In this document: piece after piece, positions 46,544-54,585 of the stretch | How positions within the stretch are numbered: position 1 is the first letter of the stretch | Layout of the letters: the number at the start of each line of letters is the position of its first letter | NCBI RefSeq assembly: GCF_000786695.1 | Contig: NZ_CP009962.1 | Span: 5,394,001 to 5,458,000 of the forward strand | Reading direction: 5' to 3' | Source of the DNA: Collimonas arenae | Lineage (GTDB): Bacteria; Pseudomonadota; Gammaproteobacteria; Burkholderiales; Burkholderiaceae_D | Length of the DNA stretch: 64,000 nt | Notes under the pieces: model-generated | What the model was told of the DNA's origin: nothing | Seen by the model: the letters and a program-made list of their open reading frames with translations, nothing else | Databases searched by the model: none | Program-made: the position numbers and the translations under genes

Positions 46544-47956
46544 ATGATGGCCACAGAATTACAGGCAGGTGCACCAAGCATCCAGAGCGAGGCCCTCACG
46601 ATTCTGTCTACCCAGCCATGGCAGAGCACGGGCGTGACGATACCGCCCTCCGTGGAGGTCATGATCGTTTACCAGAACGGCTTGTGGACAGCGGATCCGG
46701 ATACCAATGGCGGCAAGCCATATGATGCAGCGGGCTGCCCCGGCTTGCTGGTTCCGACGAATCAGACCAACTATCCGATTACGGGTGTGCAAATGGGTGC
46801 GCTGGTCGGGCGCCTCAACGGCGGGGCGCCTTTCCTGATCGGCAACGGGCCTTACACGATCATTTCGGCAGCGGGCGGAGCGCTTGATCTGTGCATCAAC
46901 GACGATATCACCGGCCACTACGGCGCCGGATTGAAGGACAATCGAGGAAACGTGAATGTATTCATCTATCCGATGAACACACCGCCGGACACCGGCACTC
47001 CGCTCGCGCACGATCCAGCGCAGATTTCTCCCGCCGTACCCGCCAGCCAGCTCGGCGGGCTGAGCCAGCTGATCGGCACGTGGACCAACCAGAATCTGGG
47101 CGACTCGAACCAGGGCGGCCCGCAAGCGCCGTTTTCCTACAACGTAATGCCTCTGCCCCAAGTCGATCCAAGCTCGCCCACCGGCTACATTCTCAAGAAC
47201 TTCACTTACTATGAGGAACTGACCTTCACCGCGATCCACGGCAATGCGCCCAATCGCGGCGGAATCGGCCAGCAGGTAGCTTATGCGCTGTTCTACGAGC
47301 AGCGCGTGTATTTCGCCGAGGGTCCGAACAAGGATGCGTTGATCCACGCCGAAAACGGTTCGCTGCTATTGCTGCTGGATTCCACCCAGCCGCTCGGCCC
47401 TTACGGCAACGGCGACCGCTACGGCTTGGGCAATCAGGTCGTGAAGAATAGCGTCCCGCCCACCCAGCCATACAACCTGGTCAAGCAGGTGTCGGTACCC
47501 CATGGCAATTCCATCCTGGCCTTGGGCGCATATAGCCAAGCCAATGCAGGACCCGGCATGCCGCTGATCCCGTCGGTCTCACCTTTGCCCCAAGGCGTTC
47601 CCACCGTGCAGTATACGGTGGATGATCCGGTGACCAATCCGCAACCCAGCCTGACCGCCAATCCGAACCAGGTGCTGGTCAATGCGCTCCTACTGCGGCC
47701 TTGCACCAACTTCCTGCGCTTGAGCATGAGCACGGCCAACGGCACTGGCGCGGTCACCAACATCGGCTACGAGCAGCAGCATGCGAACGTGAGCCGCTAT
47801 GATTTCAACTATTGGCTCGAATCGTTCGACGGCAGCGGCAATTACACGCAGCTGCAATACAGCCAGACCATCACGCTGCAGATTCCGATCAACGGCAAGA
47901 CCGTTTCCTTCCCGCACGTGACGGCCAACACCTTGACCAAGGTGAAGGGCAGTTGA
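46544..47956 (+). CDS. LecA-like lectin-domain protein with C-terminal beta-rich region
   Basis: A 470-residue protein without signal peptide. Residues about 35-142 resemble the PA-IL/LecA galactose-binding fold: MGALVGRLNGGAPFLIGNG, GALDLCINDD with calcium-type acidic residues, and DNRGNVNVFIY. Residues 170-470 are a separate region starting GGLSQLIGTWTNQNLG, with LKNFTYYEELTFTAI and RVYFAEGPNKDALIHAENG. That opening recalls lipocalin or nitrobindin-like heme-binding barrels, but the match is weak. ATG 46544 has AGGGAGA upstream; the frame extends to 46493. It converges on the DUF2063-MNIO-ferritin operon with a 56-bp gap, and a poly-C tract lies upstream. Confidence 0.7.
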   Translation: MMATELQAGAPSIQSEALTILSTQPWQSTGVTIPPSVEVMIVYQNGLWTADPDTNGGKPYDAAGCPGLLVPTNQTNYPITGVQMGALVGRLNGGAPFLIGNGPYTIISAAGGALDLCINDDITGHYGAGLKDNRGNVNVFIYPMNTPPDTGTPLAHDPAQISPAVPASQLGGLSQLIGTWTNQNLGDSNQGGPQAPFSYNVMPLPQVDPSSPTGYILKNFTYYEELTFTAIHGNAPNRGGIGQQVAYALFYEQRVYFAEGPNKDALIHAENGSLLLLLDSTQPLGPYGNGDRYGLGNQVVKNSVPPTQPYNLVKQVSVPHGNSILALGAYSQANAGPGMPLIPSVSPLPQGVPTVQYTVDDPVTNPQPSLTANPNQVLVNALLLRPCTNFLRLSMSTANGTGAVTNIGYEQQHANVSRYDFNYWLESFDGSGNYTQLQYSQTITLQIPINGKTVSFPHVTANTLTKVKGS

Positions 47957-48012
47957 TGCGGAAACCCGGTCCTCGTCCGTGCGGGGGACCGGGCGCGCGG
48001 CCCAAGGCATTA

Positions 48013-48852
48013 TCAGACCACCGAATGTGACGCATCCAGCGCCCACCGTTCGATGAAGAATCCCGCTTCCAGCCAAGGGCCGCGCACTTGATCGCGCCAC
48101 GAACGTTTGACTTCTTCCAAGTCGCACCCGGTTTCGGCGGCAACCTGCTCCAGGGCAGTCGGCACGTGCATCGTCTGCTGCATCAGCGAAAGGAAACGAT
48201 GGTGCTGGGGTGTGATAGGGTAAGTGTGGGTCAGGAAATCGCGGCGCAAAATCACGGCACTGGAGGGCCGGGCGGCGGGAAAAGGCGGCGATCGTTCCGC
48301 GCGCACCTCGTGGTAGTACCAAGCGACCGGGTAGCCATGCCGGACCAGGGCCAGACAGGGCTGGAGGATCAGCGCCTCGTCGTCGGCCGTTGTGTCCGGC
48401 CACGGTTTCCCTTCATGGCCGGGCGCGTCGAACAGGCGGTATAGCTCGCGTTCGTACCCGGCCAGGTCGACCATGAAATCGATCCAGGTCTCGCGCCGTT
48501 CGGCCGGCTCGTCGCGATCCGGGCGGTTGTCCTCGATCCATTGCGGGAAGCGCTTGCCCAGTTCGTACAGGGTATGGCTTTCGGATGGACAGTCGCGCAG
48601 ATACTCGTCTGCGAAATCGGCGAACAACTGCCCCCCGATCGCATGGCAGCTTGCGGGAAACTGCTCTTTCAGACATGTCCGCAGACGCTGAATGTAGCTG
48701 CGCTGATAGATCGCCAGGCAGCCGGAGGCCGAAAGCTTGGGGCCCGGCAAGACGGCTGCGGCTATGGCGGCGGCGTCCACACCACCGGGGGCAATCAGCG
48801 CATCGAGCATCCAGTGCTGCAGCCGCTGTAGGCGGTCCGGGGCTGGGGTCAT
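48013..48852 (-). CDS. DUF2063 protein, MNIO partner (HvfC/BufC type)
   Basis: A 279-residue protein. The N-terminal DUF2063 domain (about 8-105) shows LAIYQRSYIQRLRTCLKEQFPA, FADEYLRDCPSESHTLYELG and RFPQWIEDNRPD. The C-terminal part (about 200-275) has a helical SLMQQTMHVPTALEQVAAETG unit. Proteins of this type are encoded next to DUF692/MNIO enzymes and are thought to bind the precursor and present it for modification. Its ATG overlaps the MNIO stop (ATGA), so the pair should be made in equal amounts. It is the last gene of the island operon. Confidence 0.88.
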   Translation of the reverse strand: MTPAPDRLQRLQHWMLDALIAPGGVDAAAIAAAVLPGPKLSASGCLAIYQRSYIQRLRTCLKEQFPASCHAIGGQLFADFADEYLRDCPSESHTLYELGKRFPQWIEDNRPDRDEPAERRETWIDFMVDLAGYERELYRLFDAPGHEGKPWPDTTADDEALILQPCLALVRHGYPVAWYYHEVRAERSPPFPAARPSSAVILRRDFLTHTYPITPQHHRFLSLMQQTMHVPTALEQVAAETGCDLEEVKRSWRDQVRGPWLEAGFFIERWALDASHSVV

Positions 48853-49832
48853 GGCCGGTACAGTGCGCTACTGCCCATAATCCTGGGCACGAGAAAATCT
48901 ACCGGCGTAGACAGGGCCTCCGCAGTGTCGGATTGCAACCGCGAGGGCGACATTGTCGAGGTGGGGGTGTCGCCGTGGAGCACCTTTTGCGCCAGCATCA
49001 ATTCCGCTTGCACACGCTCGAACGGCGGAACGTCGCCGTCCCATTCGAGCAGAGTGGCGGCACCGCCGCTGCGCTGCCAAGCCGCGCGAAACAGCTGCCA
49101 TACGTCGTCGCAGACCGGCCTGTCGTGGGTGTCGACGATGTGCGTGCCGCAATGCTGATGGCCCGCCAGATGCAGTTGCACGACGCGCTTGAAGGGAAAG
49201 CGCTCCAGGTAGTCCCATGGGTCGGTGCCGGCATTGAAGCAGCTGACGTAGACGTTGTTGACGTCGAGCAGCAGCCAGCAACCCGTAGCGCGGCACAGTT
49301 CGCCGAGAAACGCAGGCTCGTCGATGCTCGAGTCGCGGAAACGCATATAAGTGCTGGGATTTTCCAGAACCAGAGGGCGGCCCAGCAACTCCTGCGCCTG
49401 GGCCACGCGCGCAATGACGTGCACCAGCGTGTCCTCGTTCAACGGCAGCGGCAGCAGGTCGTGGCTGTTGATGCCTTGCATGCCGCTCCAGCACAAGTGG
49501 TCGCTGACCCAGCGTGGCGACACTTCGTCGGCCAGTTGGCGCAGGCGCGCGAGATAGGATCGGTTGAGCGGATCGGTGCTGCCTATCGACAGCGACACGC
49601 CGTGCAGCGTGATCGGATAGCGTTCGGCGATCCGACGCAGGACGGCGCGCGGTCGTCCGCCAGAATCCATGAAATTTTCCGAGATGGCCTCAAACCAGTC
49701 GACCTTCGGCCACTCAGTGAGGATGTGGTCGAAATGGACGTTGCGTAGTCCGAGGCCAAGACCAAGTCGCGGCATGGACGACAACGCGCCGGCGCCTTCC
49801 GCCTTCGCCGGTTGTGTGGCTATGCCGCGCAA
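48849..49832 (-). CDS. DUF692 multinuclear non-heme iron oxidase (MNIO, HvfB/BufB type)
   Basis: A 327-residue TIM-barrel oxidase. Likely iron ligands are visible in order: GLRNVHFDHIL, WFEAISENFM, LHGVSLSIG, WVSDHLCWSG, LVLENPSTY, LLLDVNNVYVS, VVQLHLAGHQ and IVDTHDRPV. MNIOs use two or three irons and oxygen to convert cysteines in ribosomal peptides, for example to oxazolone-thioamide or thiooxazole groups. The start is TTG 49832 with GGAG seven bases upstream and a 13-base overlap with the ferritin-like gene; ATG 49775 (MPRLGLGLGL) is an alternative. The nearest Cys-rich substrate candidate is the tail of the upstream gene product. Confidence 0.92.
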   Translation of the reverse strand: MRGIATQPAKAEGAGALSSMPRLGLGLGLRNVHFDHILTEWPKVDWFEAISENFMDSGGRPRAVLRRIAERYPITLHGVSLSIGSTDPLNRSYLARLRQLADEVSPRWVSDHLCWSGMQGINSHDLLPLPLNEDTLVHVIARVAQAQELLGRPLVLENPSTYMRFRDSSIDEPAFLGELCRATGCWLLLDVNNVYVSCFNAGTDPWDYLERFPFKRVVQLHLAGHQHCGTHIVDTHDRPVCDDVWQLFRAAWQRSGGAATLLEWDGDVPPFERVQAELMLAQKVLHGDTPTSTMSPSRLQSDTAEALSTPVDFLVPRIMGSSALYRP

Positions 49833-51895
49833 CTACCCGCTCCGCTCATGCCGCTGGAGCCACATGCCGTCACGCCGACACCACTCTCCGTGAACCAGGC
49901 AAAGGTCGGTCCATTGGCAAACAGTTCCGGGTGCGGCGGACCCGGCAATTTGGTGGGGTCAAGCCCATGCGCCCTGGCGATCGCTGGCCAACGTTTTTCC
50001 AGGAACACTTGGCGCGCGCGCAACCATACGCCCAGTCCTTGGTTCGGGCCGTCGGTGCTAAAGCGTTCTGCGTTGATCGGCGTCGCACAGGAACCCAACG
50101 ACTGGCAGGCGTTACCACCGGGGTTATTCTGTTCTTCGGCGTCTCCATAAAGGCCGCAACCGCCTTGATATTTGCAATTGTTCAACACACGACAGGAATG
50201 GTCGGCCGTGCTGGAGCAATAACCTTGTCCGGCGCAAGCGTTTTGCACCATTTGGCCCTGCTGATCCAGGTGTCCCGCCGGGCCAAATCGATCCTGGCCC
50301 TTACAGCTATTGAGCCCCATGCACGTGTGGGGGTCGAAGGCGCCCACAGGCGGATTGGCCGGAAACTTGGGAACATTGGCGTAGGGGTTGTTCTTCAGCG
50401 GGGTGCTGGGTGTCGCGCTTGACCAATAGCTGCTCACGTCCGGCAGAGACACACCCTTACTGTTGGTAATGTAGTCTTGGGGCAACCAAGCGAAACTGGG
50501 ACTGCTGATAGCCATCTTATTGCCGAGTGCGACCAAATTTGCATACGCTTGGTCGCGGGTGCCTAAATTGTAATTCTCGAACGTCGGTGCAAAATTCTTT
50601 CCGGCGAACTGACCGCCATCGATCGACAACTTCGCCATTTGCTGGACCAGCTTATCGAGAATCCAGATCATGGAGAGGTGCAGTGCCTGGTTGAAATAGC
50701 GCTTCTGTTCCTGGCTAGGTACCAGAAAAATGGTCTCGCTCAGGATCAACATGTACTGGAACAGGCCATTGCAAAAATTCGAGATGTCCTGCGGGTTCGC
50801 AGGGGAATTGGGGTTCTTGGTCAGAAGGCAGGGTGGATAGTCGGCCGTCTTGGGATTGCTCGGGAAATTGAAGACAACGGCGGACAGATCGCTCGCCGAA
50901 AACTGCATCGCCGCCGCCGCTGGGGGGGCCGGCTGTGCGGCCAGCGGCTGTGAAGCCGAGGGGTAGCCCTGCAATTGCGATTGCAGGGTGAGGAATTTGT
51001 AGTAGTGCGACAGTTCCAGCTTTTTCGGGTCGTCCCACTGCACACTGTTGCTGCCTTCTCCTTGCTCAGTCACAGTATCGATGGCGTGCAGGGCGCTCTT
51101 CTTGTCTTGAATCGTCAAGAGCTGGGCGCGACCGGCGTGACTGTCCGAGGCATTGGCATACTGTGCCTGGCTTGCCGCCGAGCCCGCTTGTGCAGGAGGG
51201 TTGGACGCATTGAAGTTTGCGGCGGGAAAGACGGCGTCTATATTGCCGGAAGAGTAATTGCTCGGCTGAATCTGTTGCGCGCGGGCGCCATGGTTGAAAT
51301 CAGCATCGACCAATTTATCGCACACGATCAGACAGCGAATGTAGGCGTATACCTGCCCCAGAGTCTGCCAATTGTTATCCTCGGGAATGGCGTCTGAGGT
51401 TTCGGGATACTCGATCTCCAAAAATTGCCAAAGCTGCGCGAATGAGAATGGCGCCAACGGGATGAGGAGAGGATTGCCATCGGGACCATCTGTGGCGTGA
51501 TCGAGCAAGTTTGTCGGATAATTGCTGGGGGCATTCAGGTAAAGCTGCGGACACCCCCCCACCGAATACAGAATATTGCTCGACAGCGACATATGCAGCA
51601 TTTCTTCGACCGCAACGCTCATGATGCGCCCGCCCGCCTGATTGGCGAACAATGCCGTCGCAGAATAATTGGTCACCGACGGCGGATTCGCGTTGCCGAC
51701 CGTCCGGTCGAGCGAATAATAGCTATAGAGGTAAATTGGAATGGTCGACAATTCGACCTTGATCACCACCTGCAACAAGGTCTTTAGCTTCGCCAACAAG
51801 GTATCGTGAGTCCAGTCAGGGTTCGTATTGAATTTGTGAACCAACGCTTTTTCCGCCGGAGTGAGCCTCGGCAATGAAGTGGCCATATTCGTCAT
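49820..51895 (-). CDS. VioB-type ferritin-like protein with Cys-rich C-x5-C tail
   Basis: A 691-residue protein with no signal peptide. The N-terminal ferritin-like domain resembles those of VioB and RebD-type iminophenylpyruvate dimer synthases. Candidate diiron ligands are Glu48 in KVELSTIPIYLYSYY, Glu98 and His101 in VEEMLHMSLSSNIL, the Glu of TEQGEGSN and the Glu/His of ELSHYYKFL. A Pro/Ala linker near 320 and a second helical part follow. From residue 525 the protein changes character: cysteines at 525, 531, 554, 560, 568, 574, 580, 597 and 603 form five C-x5-C units such as CMGLNSC, CAGQGYC and CQSLGSC. Two more cysteines lie at 678 and 689. GAGGAG precedes the ATG. It overlaps the MNIO gene, suggesting the tail is its substrate. 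Confidence 0.85.
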   Translation of the reverse strand: MTNMATSLPRLTPAEKALVHKFNTNPDWTHDTLLAKLKTLLQVVIKVELSTIPIYLYSYYSLDRTVGNANPPSVTNYSATALFANQAGGRIMSVAVEEMLHMSLSSNILYSVGGCPQLYLNAPSNYPTNLLDHATDGPDGNPLLIPLAPFSFAQLWQFLEIEYPETSDAIPEDNNWQTLGQVYAYIRCLIVCDKLVDADFNHGARAQQIQPSNYSSGNIDAVFPAANFNASNPPAQAGSAASQAQYANASDSHAGRAQLLTIQDKKSALHAIDTVTEQGEGSNSVQWDDPKKLELSHYYKFLTLQSQLQGYPSASQPLAAQPAPPAAAAMQFSASDLSAVVFNFPSNPKTADYPPCLLTKNPNSPANPQDISNFCNGLFQYMLILSETIFLVPSQEQKRYFNQALHLSMIWILDKLVQQMAKLSIDGGQFAGKNFAPTFENYNLGTRDQAYANLVALGNKMAISSPSFAWLPQDYITNSKGVSLPDVSSYWSSATPSTPLKNNPYANVPKFPANPPVGAFDPHTCMGLNSCKGQDRFGPAGHLDQQGQMVQNACAGQGYCSSTADHSCRVLNNCKYQGGCGLYGDAEEQNNPGGNACQSLGSCATPINAERFSTDGPNQGLGVWLRARQVFLEKRWPAIARAHGLDPTKLPGPPHPELFANGPTFAWFTESGVGVTACGSSGMSGAGSCAA

Positions 51896-51934
51896 GATCG
51901 ATCTCCTCTGTGTACATGAATCGCGGTAATGGTG

Positions 51935-52153
51935 TTACTGAGCCCTCACCTGGGGATTGGCGTCGATGTGCAGGAAAGGCGGTAATTGATCTTTGATCGA
52001 CAAGTTAATCAAACTGGTCTGCGAGTATTGCAACCGGGTGCTGCCATTACTGAAATGCACGATGTACCTATTAACCCCGGGTAACCCAGAGCAGAAGGGC
52101 CAGACGCGTGGCAGACAGATTTCCAGAGTCGTCCTGGAGGAAATTTGAGTTGT
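51935..52153 (-). other. Open 72-codon frame lacking ATG upstream of the ferritin-like gene
   Basis: On the minus strand a frame is open from just after TGA (52156-52154) to TAA (51937-51935) and reads as a plausible protein end: EICLPRVWPFCSG, VNRYIVHFSNGSTRLQYSQ, LPPFLHIDANPQV. It ends 39 bp before the ferritin-like start. No ATG or GTG with a ribosome-binding site begins it; a separate 28-codon ATG frame (start 52157, MNNSNFLQDDSGN) overlaps in another phase. It may be the 3' remnant of a gene, a frameshifted small gene, or chance. Confidence 0.35.
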
Positions 52154-52157
52154 TCAT

Positions 52158-52857
52158 CGAATGGTCCGTAGTGAGGGAGAAACATGGTTAAGGGGCTTCT
52201 AAATGAGTTTATGTTTCATTCAGGCTAGCGAACTGCAAACGTGATGACCGATAGGCATTAAAAATAATTATGAGTTAGAAACTATTTAAATATATACAAA
52301 TATTTAAGCATGGCAACTATTTAATGTTGCCCCATGACATCTTTTTGTTATTGATAAAAACCGTTATCAAGAGTAAATGGGCGTGCAGATACCTGACTGA
52401 CTTTGCATCGCAAAAGTCAGTCCGAGCTACTTACAACAGCTGGGGCGAAGCGAGGGATGCGGTTAAGGGGTAATCCCGCCACCAATGATCGCGTTTAAAA
52501 ATAGGGCCGAGCTGCAAGTACCGCAGCTTCCATCCGGTTGACTGGCCTCGGCGCAACTCGTTCGTTGAACCGCTACTTAGAATATGCAGTAAAGCTTTTT
52601 GAGAAACAAATCTGCACTAAGGCAGATAGACCGTCGCCGAAAATTGACGTCAAATCATATGAAAACTCTACAATAACGAGATATACAGAAAATCTCACTT
52701 CTATAGCGAAGCCATAAGAGATCTCATCTTCTGCGACAAATAATCCCGATATGTATGGCGCATCCACCTGTAACTTATTGATTTCCCCTGTTTCCAGGGT
52801 CGGCCTTCATAACACTTTACGCTAGCGCTTTATTGGCAAAAAAAGAAAGAAACGAAA
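52158..52857. other. AT-rich intergenic region with inverted repeats
   Basis: About 700 bp without a convincing gene; 52250-52380 is strongly AT-rich compared with the rest of the window. It contains TTGATAA-aaaccg-TTATCAA (52351-52370) and a 10-bp hairpin GACTGACTTT/AAAGTCAGTC (52395-52404 and 52413-52422, 8-base loop). A GTG-started frame at 52573-52767 (minus) has no recognisable features. The region probably holds the promoters of the ferritin-like operon and of the MBL gene, and marks an island border. Confidence 0.5.
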
Positions 52858-53925
52858 ATGAACGCACTTGAAGCTCAGCTCAGCTACGCATTTGGCGATA
52901 TGTTACCGGCCAGCGGCACCACACTCGAAGTTGCGCCGGGTGTGCGCTGGCTACGCATGGGCCTGCCTTTTGCCCTGGATCACATCAATCTGTGGCTGCT
53001 GGAAGACAGCATTGAAACCGAGGATGGTACCCGCCATGGCTGGACCATCATCGATTGCGGGATCTCCAGCGACGCCACGCGCGCCGCCTGGGATAAAATC
53101 TTTGCCAACGAGTTACGCGGCTTGCCTGTATTGCGGGTGCTGGTGACGCATTGCCATCCTGATCACGTCGGCCTGGCCGACTGGCTGTGTACGCGTTGGC
53201 AAGCACCTTTATGGATGAGCGGCGGCGAGTATTTTTCGGCCCGCATCATGTCCGCGGCTTTACCTGGCGCGGACGGCAGTGCGGCGTTGCCGCATTTCGA
53301 GCAACACGGCATGCGTGACCCTGAGGTCATCGCCAAGGTATCCCAGCGCAAATCCTATTATCCATCGATGGTGCCATCGGTACCGCAGGCCTATCACCGG
53401 CTGGCCGACCAGCAAAGCTTGCGCATCGGGCAACATCAATGGCGCGTAATCACCGGCTTCGGCCATGCGCCAGAACACGTGGCGCTCTATTGCGGCGATC
53501 TCAAACTGCTGGTTTCCGGCGATATGGTGCTGCCGCGGATTTCCACCAATGTATCCGTGTTTGCCATTGAGCCGGAGTCCAATCCGGTCCAGCAATATAT
53601 GGATTCGCTGGAAAAATACCGCGGCCTGCCGGTTGAAACGCTGGTGCTGCCTTCGCACGGCAAGCCGTTCCGCGGTCTGCAGATCCGTATCGACCAATTG
53701 CAACAACACCATCGTGAAAGGCTTGTAGAAGTAGTGAGTGCTTGCACAAATGCACCGCAATCGGCCAGCGATATCGTTCCCATCATGTTCCGCCGCCCGC
53801 TCGACGCGCATCAGATGACGTTCGCGCTGGGCGAAGCATTGGCGCACCTGCACAAGCTGTGGTTTGACGGTGTGTTGAAACGGCGGCTGGATGCGGATCA
53901 GGTTTACCGCTTTAGCGCCGTTTAA
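52858..53925 (+). CDS. Metallo-beta-lactamase-fold hydrolase
   Basis: A 355-residue MBL-fold protein. The zinc motif is THCHPDHVG with His98, His100, Asp102 and His103; further ligands are probably His in FGHAPEHVALYC (around 204) and Asp in LLVSGDMVLPR (around 222), then LPSHGKPF (around 263). A C-terminal helical domain (about 280-355, with LGEALAHLHKLWFDGVLKRR) matches the winged BLACT-like extension of the LACTB2/glyoxalase-II-related group. The substrate is not readable. A purine-rich stretch precedes the ATG. It is a single gene, convergent with the LysE gene. Confidence 0.85.
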   Translation: MNALEAQLSYAFGDMLPASGTTLEVAPGVRWLRMGLPFALDHINLWLLEDSIETEDGTRHGWTIIDCGISSDATRAAWDKIFANELRGLPVLRVLVTHCHPDHVGLADWLCTRWQAPLWMSGGEYFSARIMSAALPGADGSAALPHFEQHGMRDPEVIAKVSQRKSYYPSMVPSVPQAYHRLADQQSLRIGQHQWRVITGFGHAPEHVALYCGDLKLLVSGDMVLPRISTNVSVFAIEPESNPVQQYMDSLEKYRGLPVETLVLPSHGKPFRGLQIRIDQLQQHHRERLVEVVSACTNAPQSASDIVPIMFRRPLDAHQMTFALGEALAHLHKLWFDGVLKRRLDADQVYRFSAV

Positions 53926-53958
53926 GATCCCGACAATCCAGACTTAAGCAGACATTGC

Positions 53959-54582
53959 TTATTGCTGGATTGCCGCAACGATCATCGCCACCGCCAGCAT
54001 CAGGCTGCCAGCAACGCGGTCCGTAATCCGCGCAAAGCTCGGACGGGTGGCGATAGTTTGCATTCTTCCCGCCAGCACCGCGTAGCCGATCAGGATAAAG
54101 AATTCCGGAATCATCGAACCCGCTGCCAGCCAGAGCATTTGCAGCGGCACGTTCGCGGCCGGATTCAGGAATTGCGGCAGGATCGCGATGAAAAAGATCA
54201 AGGCCTTGGGATTGGCGAGTTGCAGGGTCAGCCCACTCAGCCAGATTTTCCAGCCGGATGCGTTCCTGCCGTTCATTTTGGAAGCGGTAATCGGCGAAGG
54301 CCGGCCGAAAATCGCTGACAACCCAAGATAGGCCAGATAGGCCACGCCCAACCATTTCACCACCGTGAACAGGGTATGCGACGCGACAATCAACGCGCCC
54401 AGCCCTGTTGCCGAAATGATGAAATAAATCGCATTGGCGGTCAGTATCCCCAGCGTCGCAAAAATCGATTTTTTCCAGCCGGCTGTGATGCCATAGGCGA
54501 CCACCAGCATGACCGCCGGTCCGGGCGAGGCCGACAAGGCCAGTTCGGTCAGGACGAACAGGAAGAAATTGTGGAATTCCAT
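53959..54582 (-). CDS. LysE-family amino-acid exporter
   Basis: A 207-residue membrane protein with six hydrophobic helices and the family start LALSASPGPAVMLVVAYGITAGWKKS (read in parts), then LGVAYLAYLGL and LQLANPKALIFFIAILPQF. This is the RhtB/LysE translocator pattern, exporting amino acids such as homoserine, threonine or lysine. The longer antisense-free frame at 53912-54589 in another phase is a shadow. The start codon lies three bases after the stop of the SDR gene, so the genes are probably cotranscribed. Confidence 0.88.
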   Translation of the reverse strand: MEFHNFFLFVLTELALSASPGPAVMLVVAYGITAGWKKSIFATLGILTANAIYFIISATGLGALIVASHTLFTVVKWLGVAYLAYLGLSAIFGRPSPITASKMNGRNASGWKIWLSGLTLQLANPKALIFFIAILPQFLNPAANVPLQMLWLAAGSMIPEFFILIGYAVLAGRMQTIATRPSFARITDRVAGSLMLAVAMIVAAIQQ

Positions 54583-54585
54583 GGA

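Noticed and set aside
52573..52767. 64-codon minus-strand frame before the MBL gene
   Set aside because: Starts with GTG without a ribosome-binding site, lies in an AT-rich non-coding stretch and shows no domain features.
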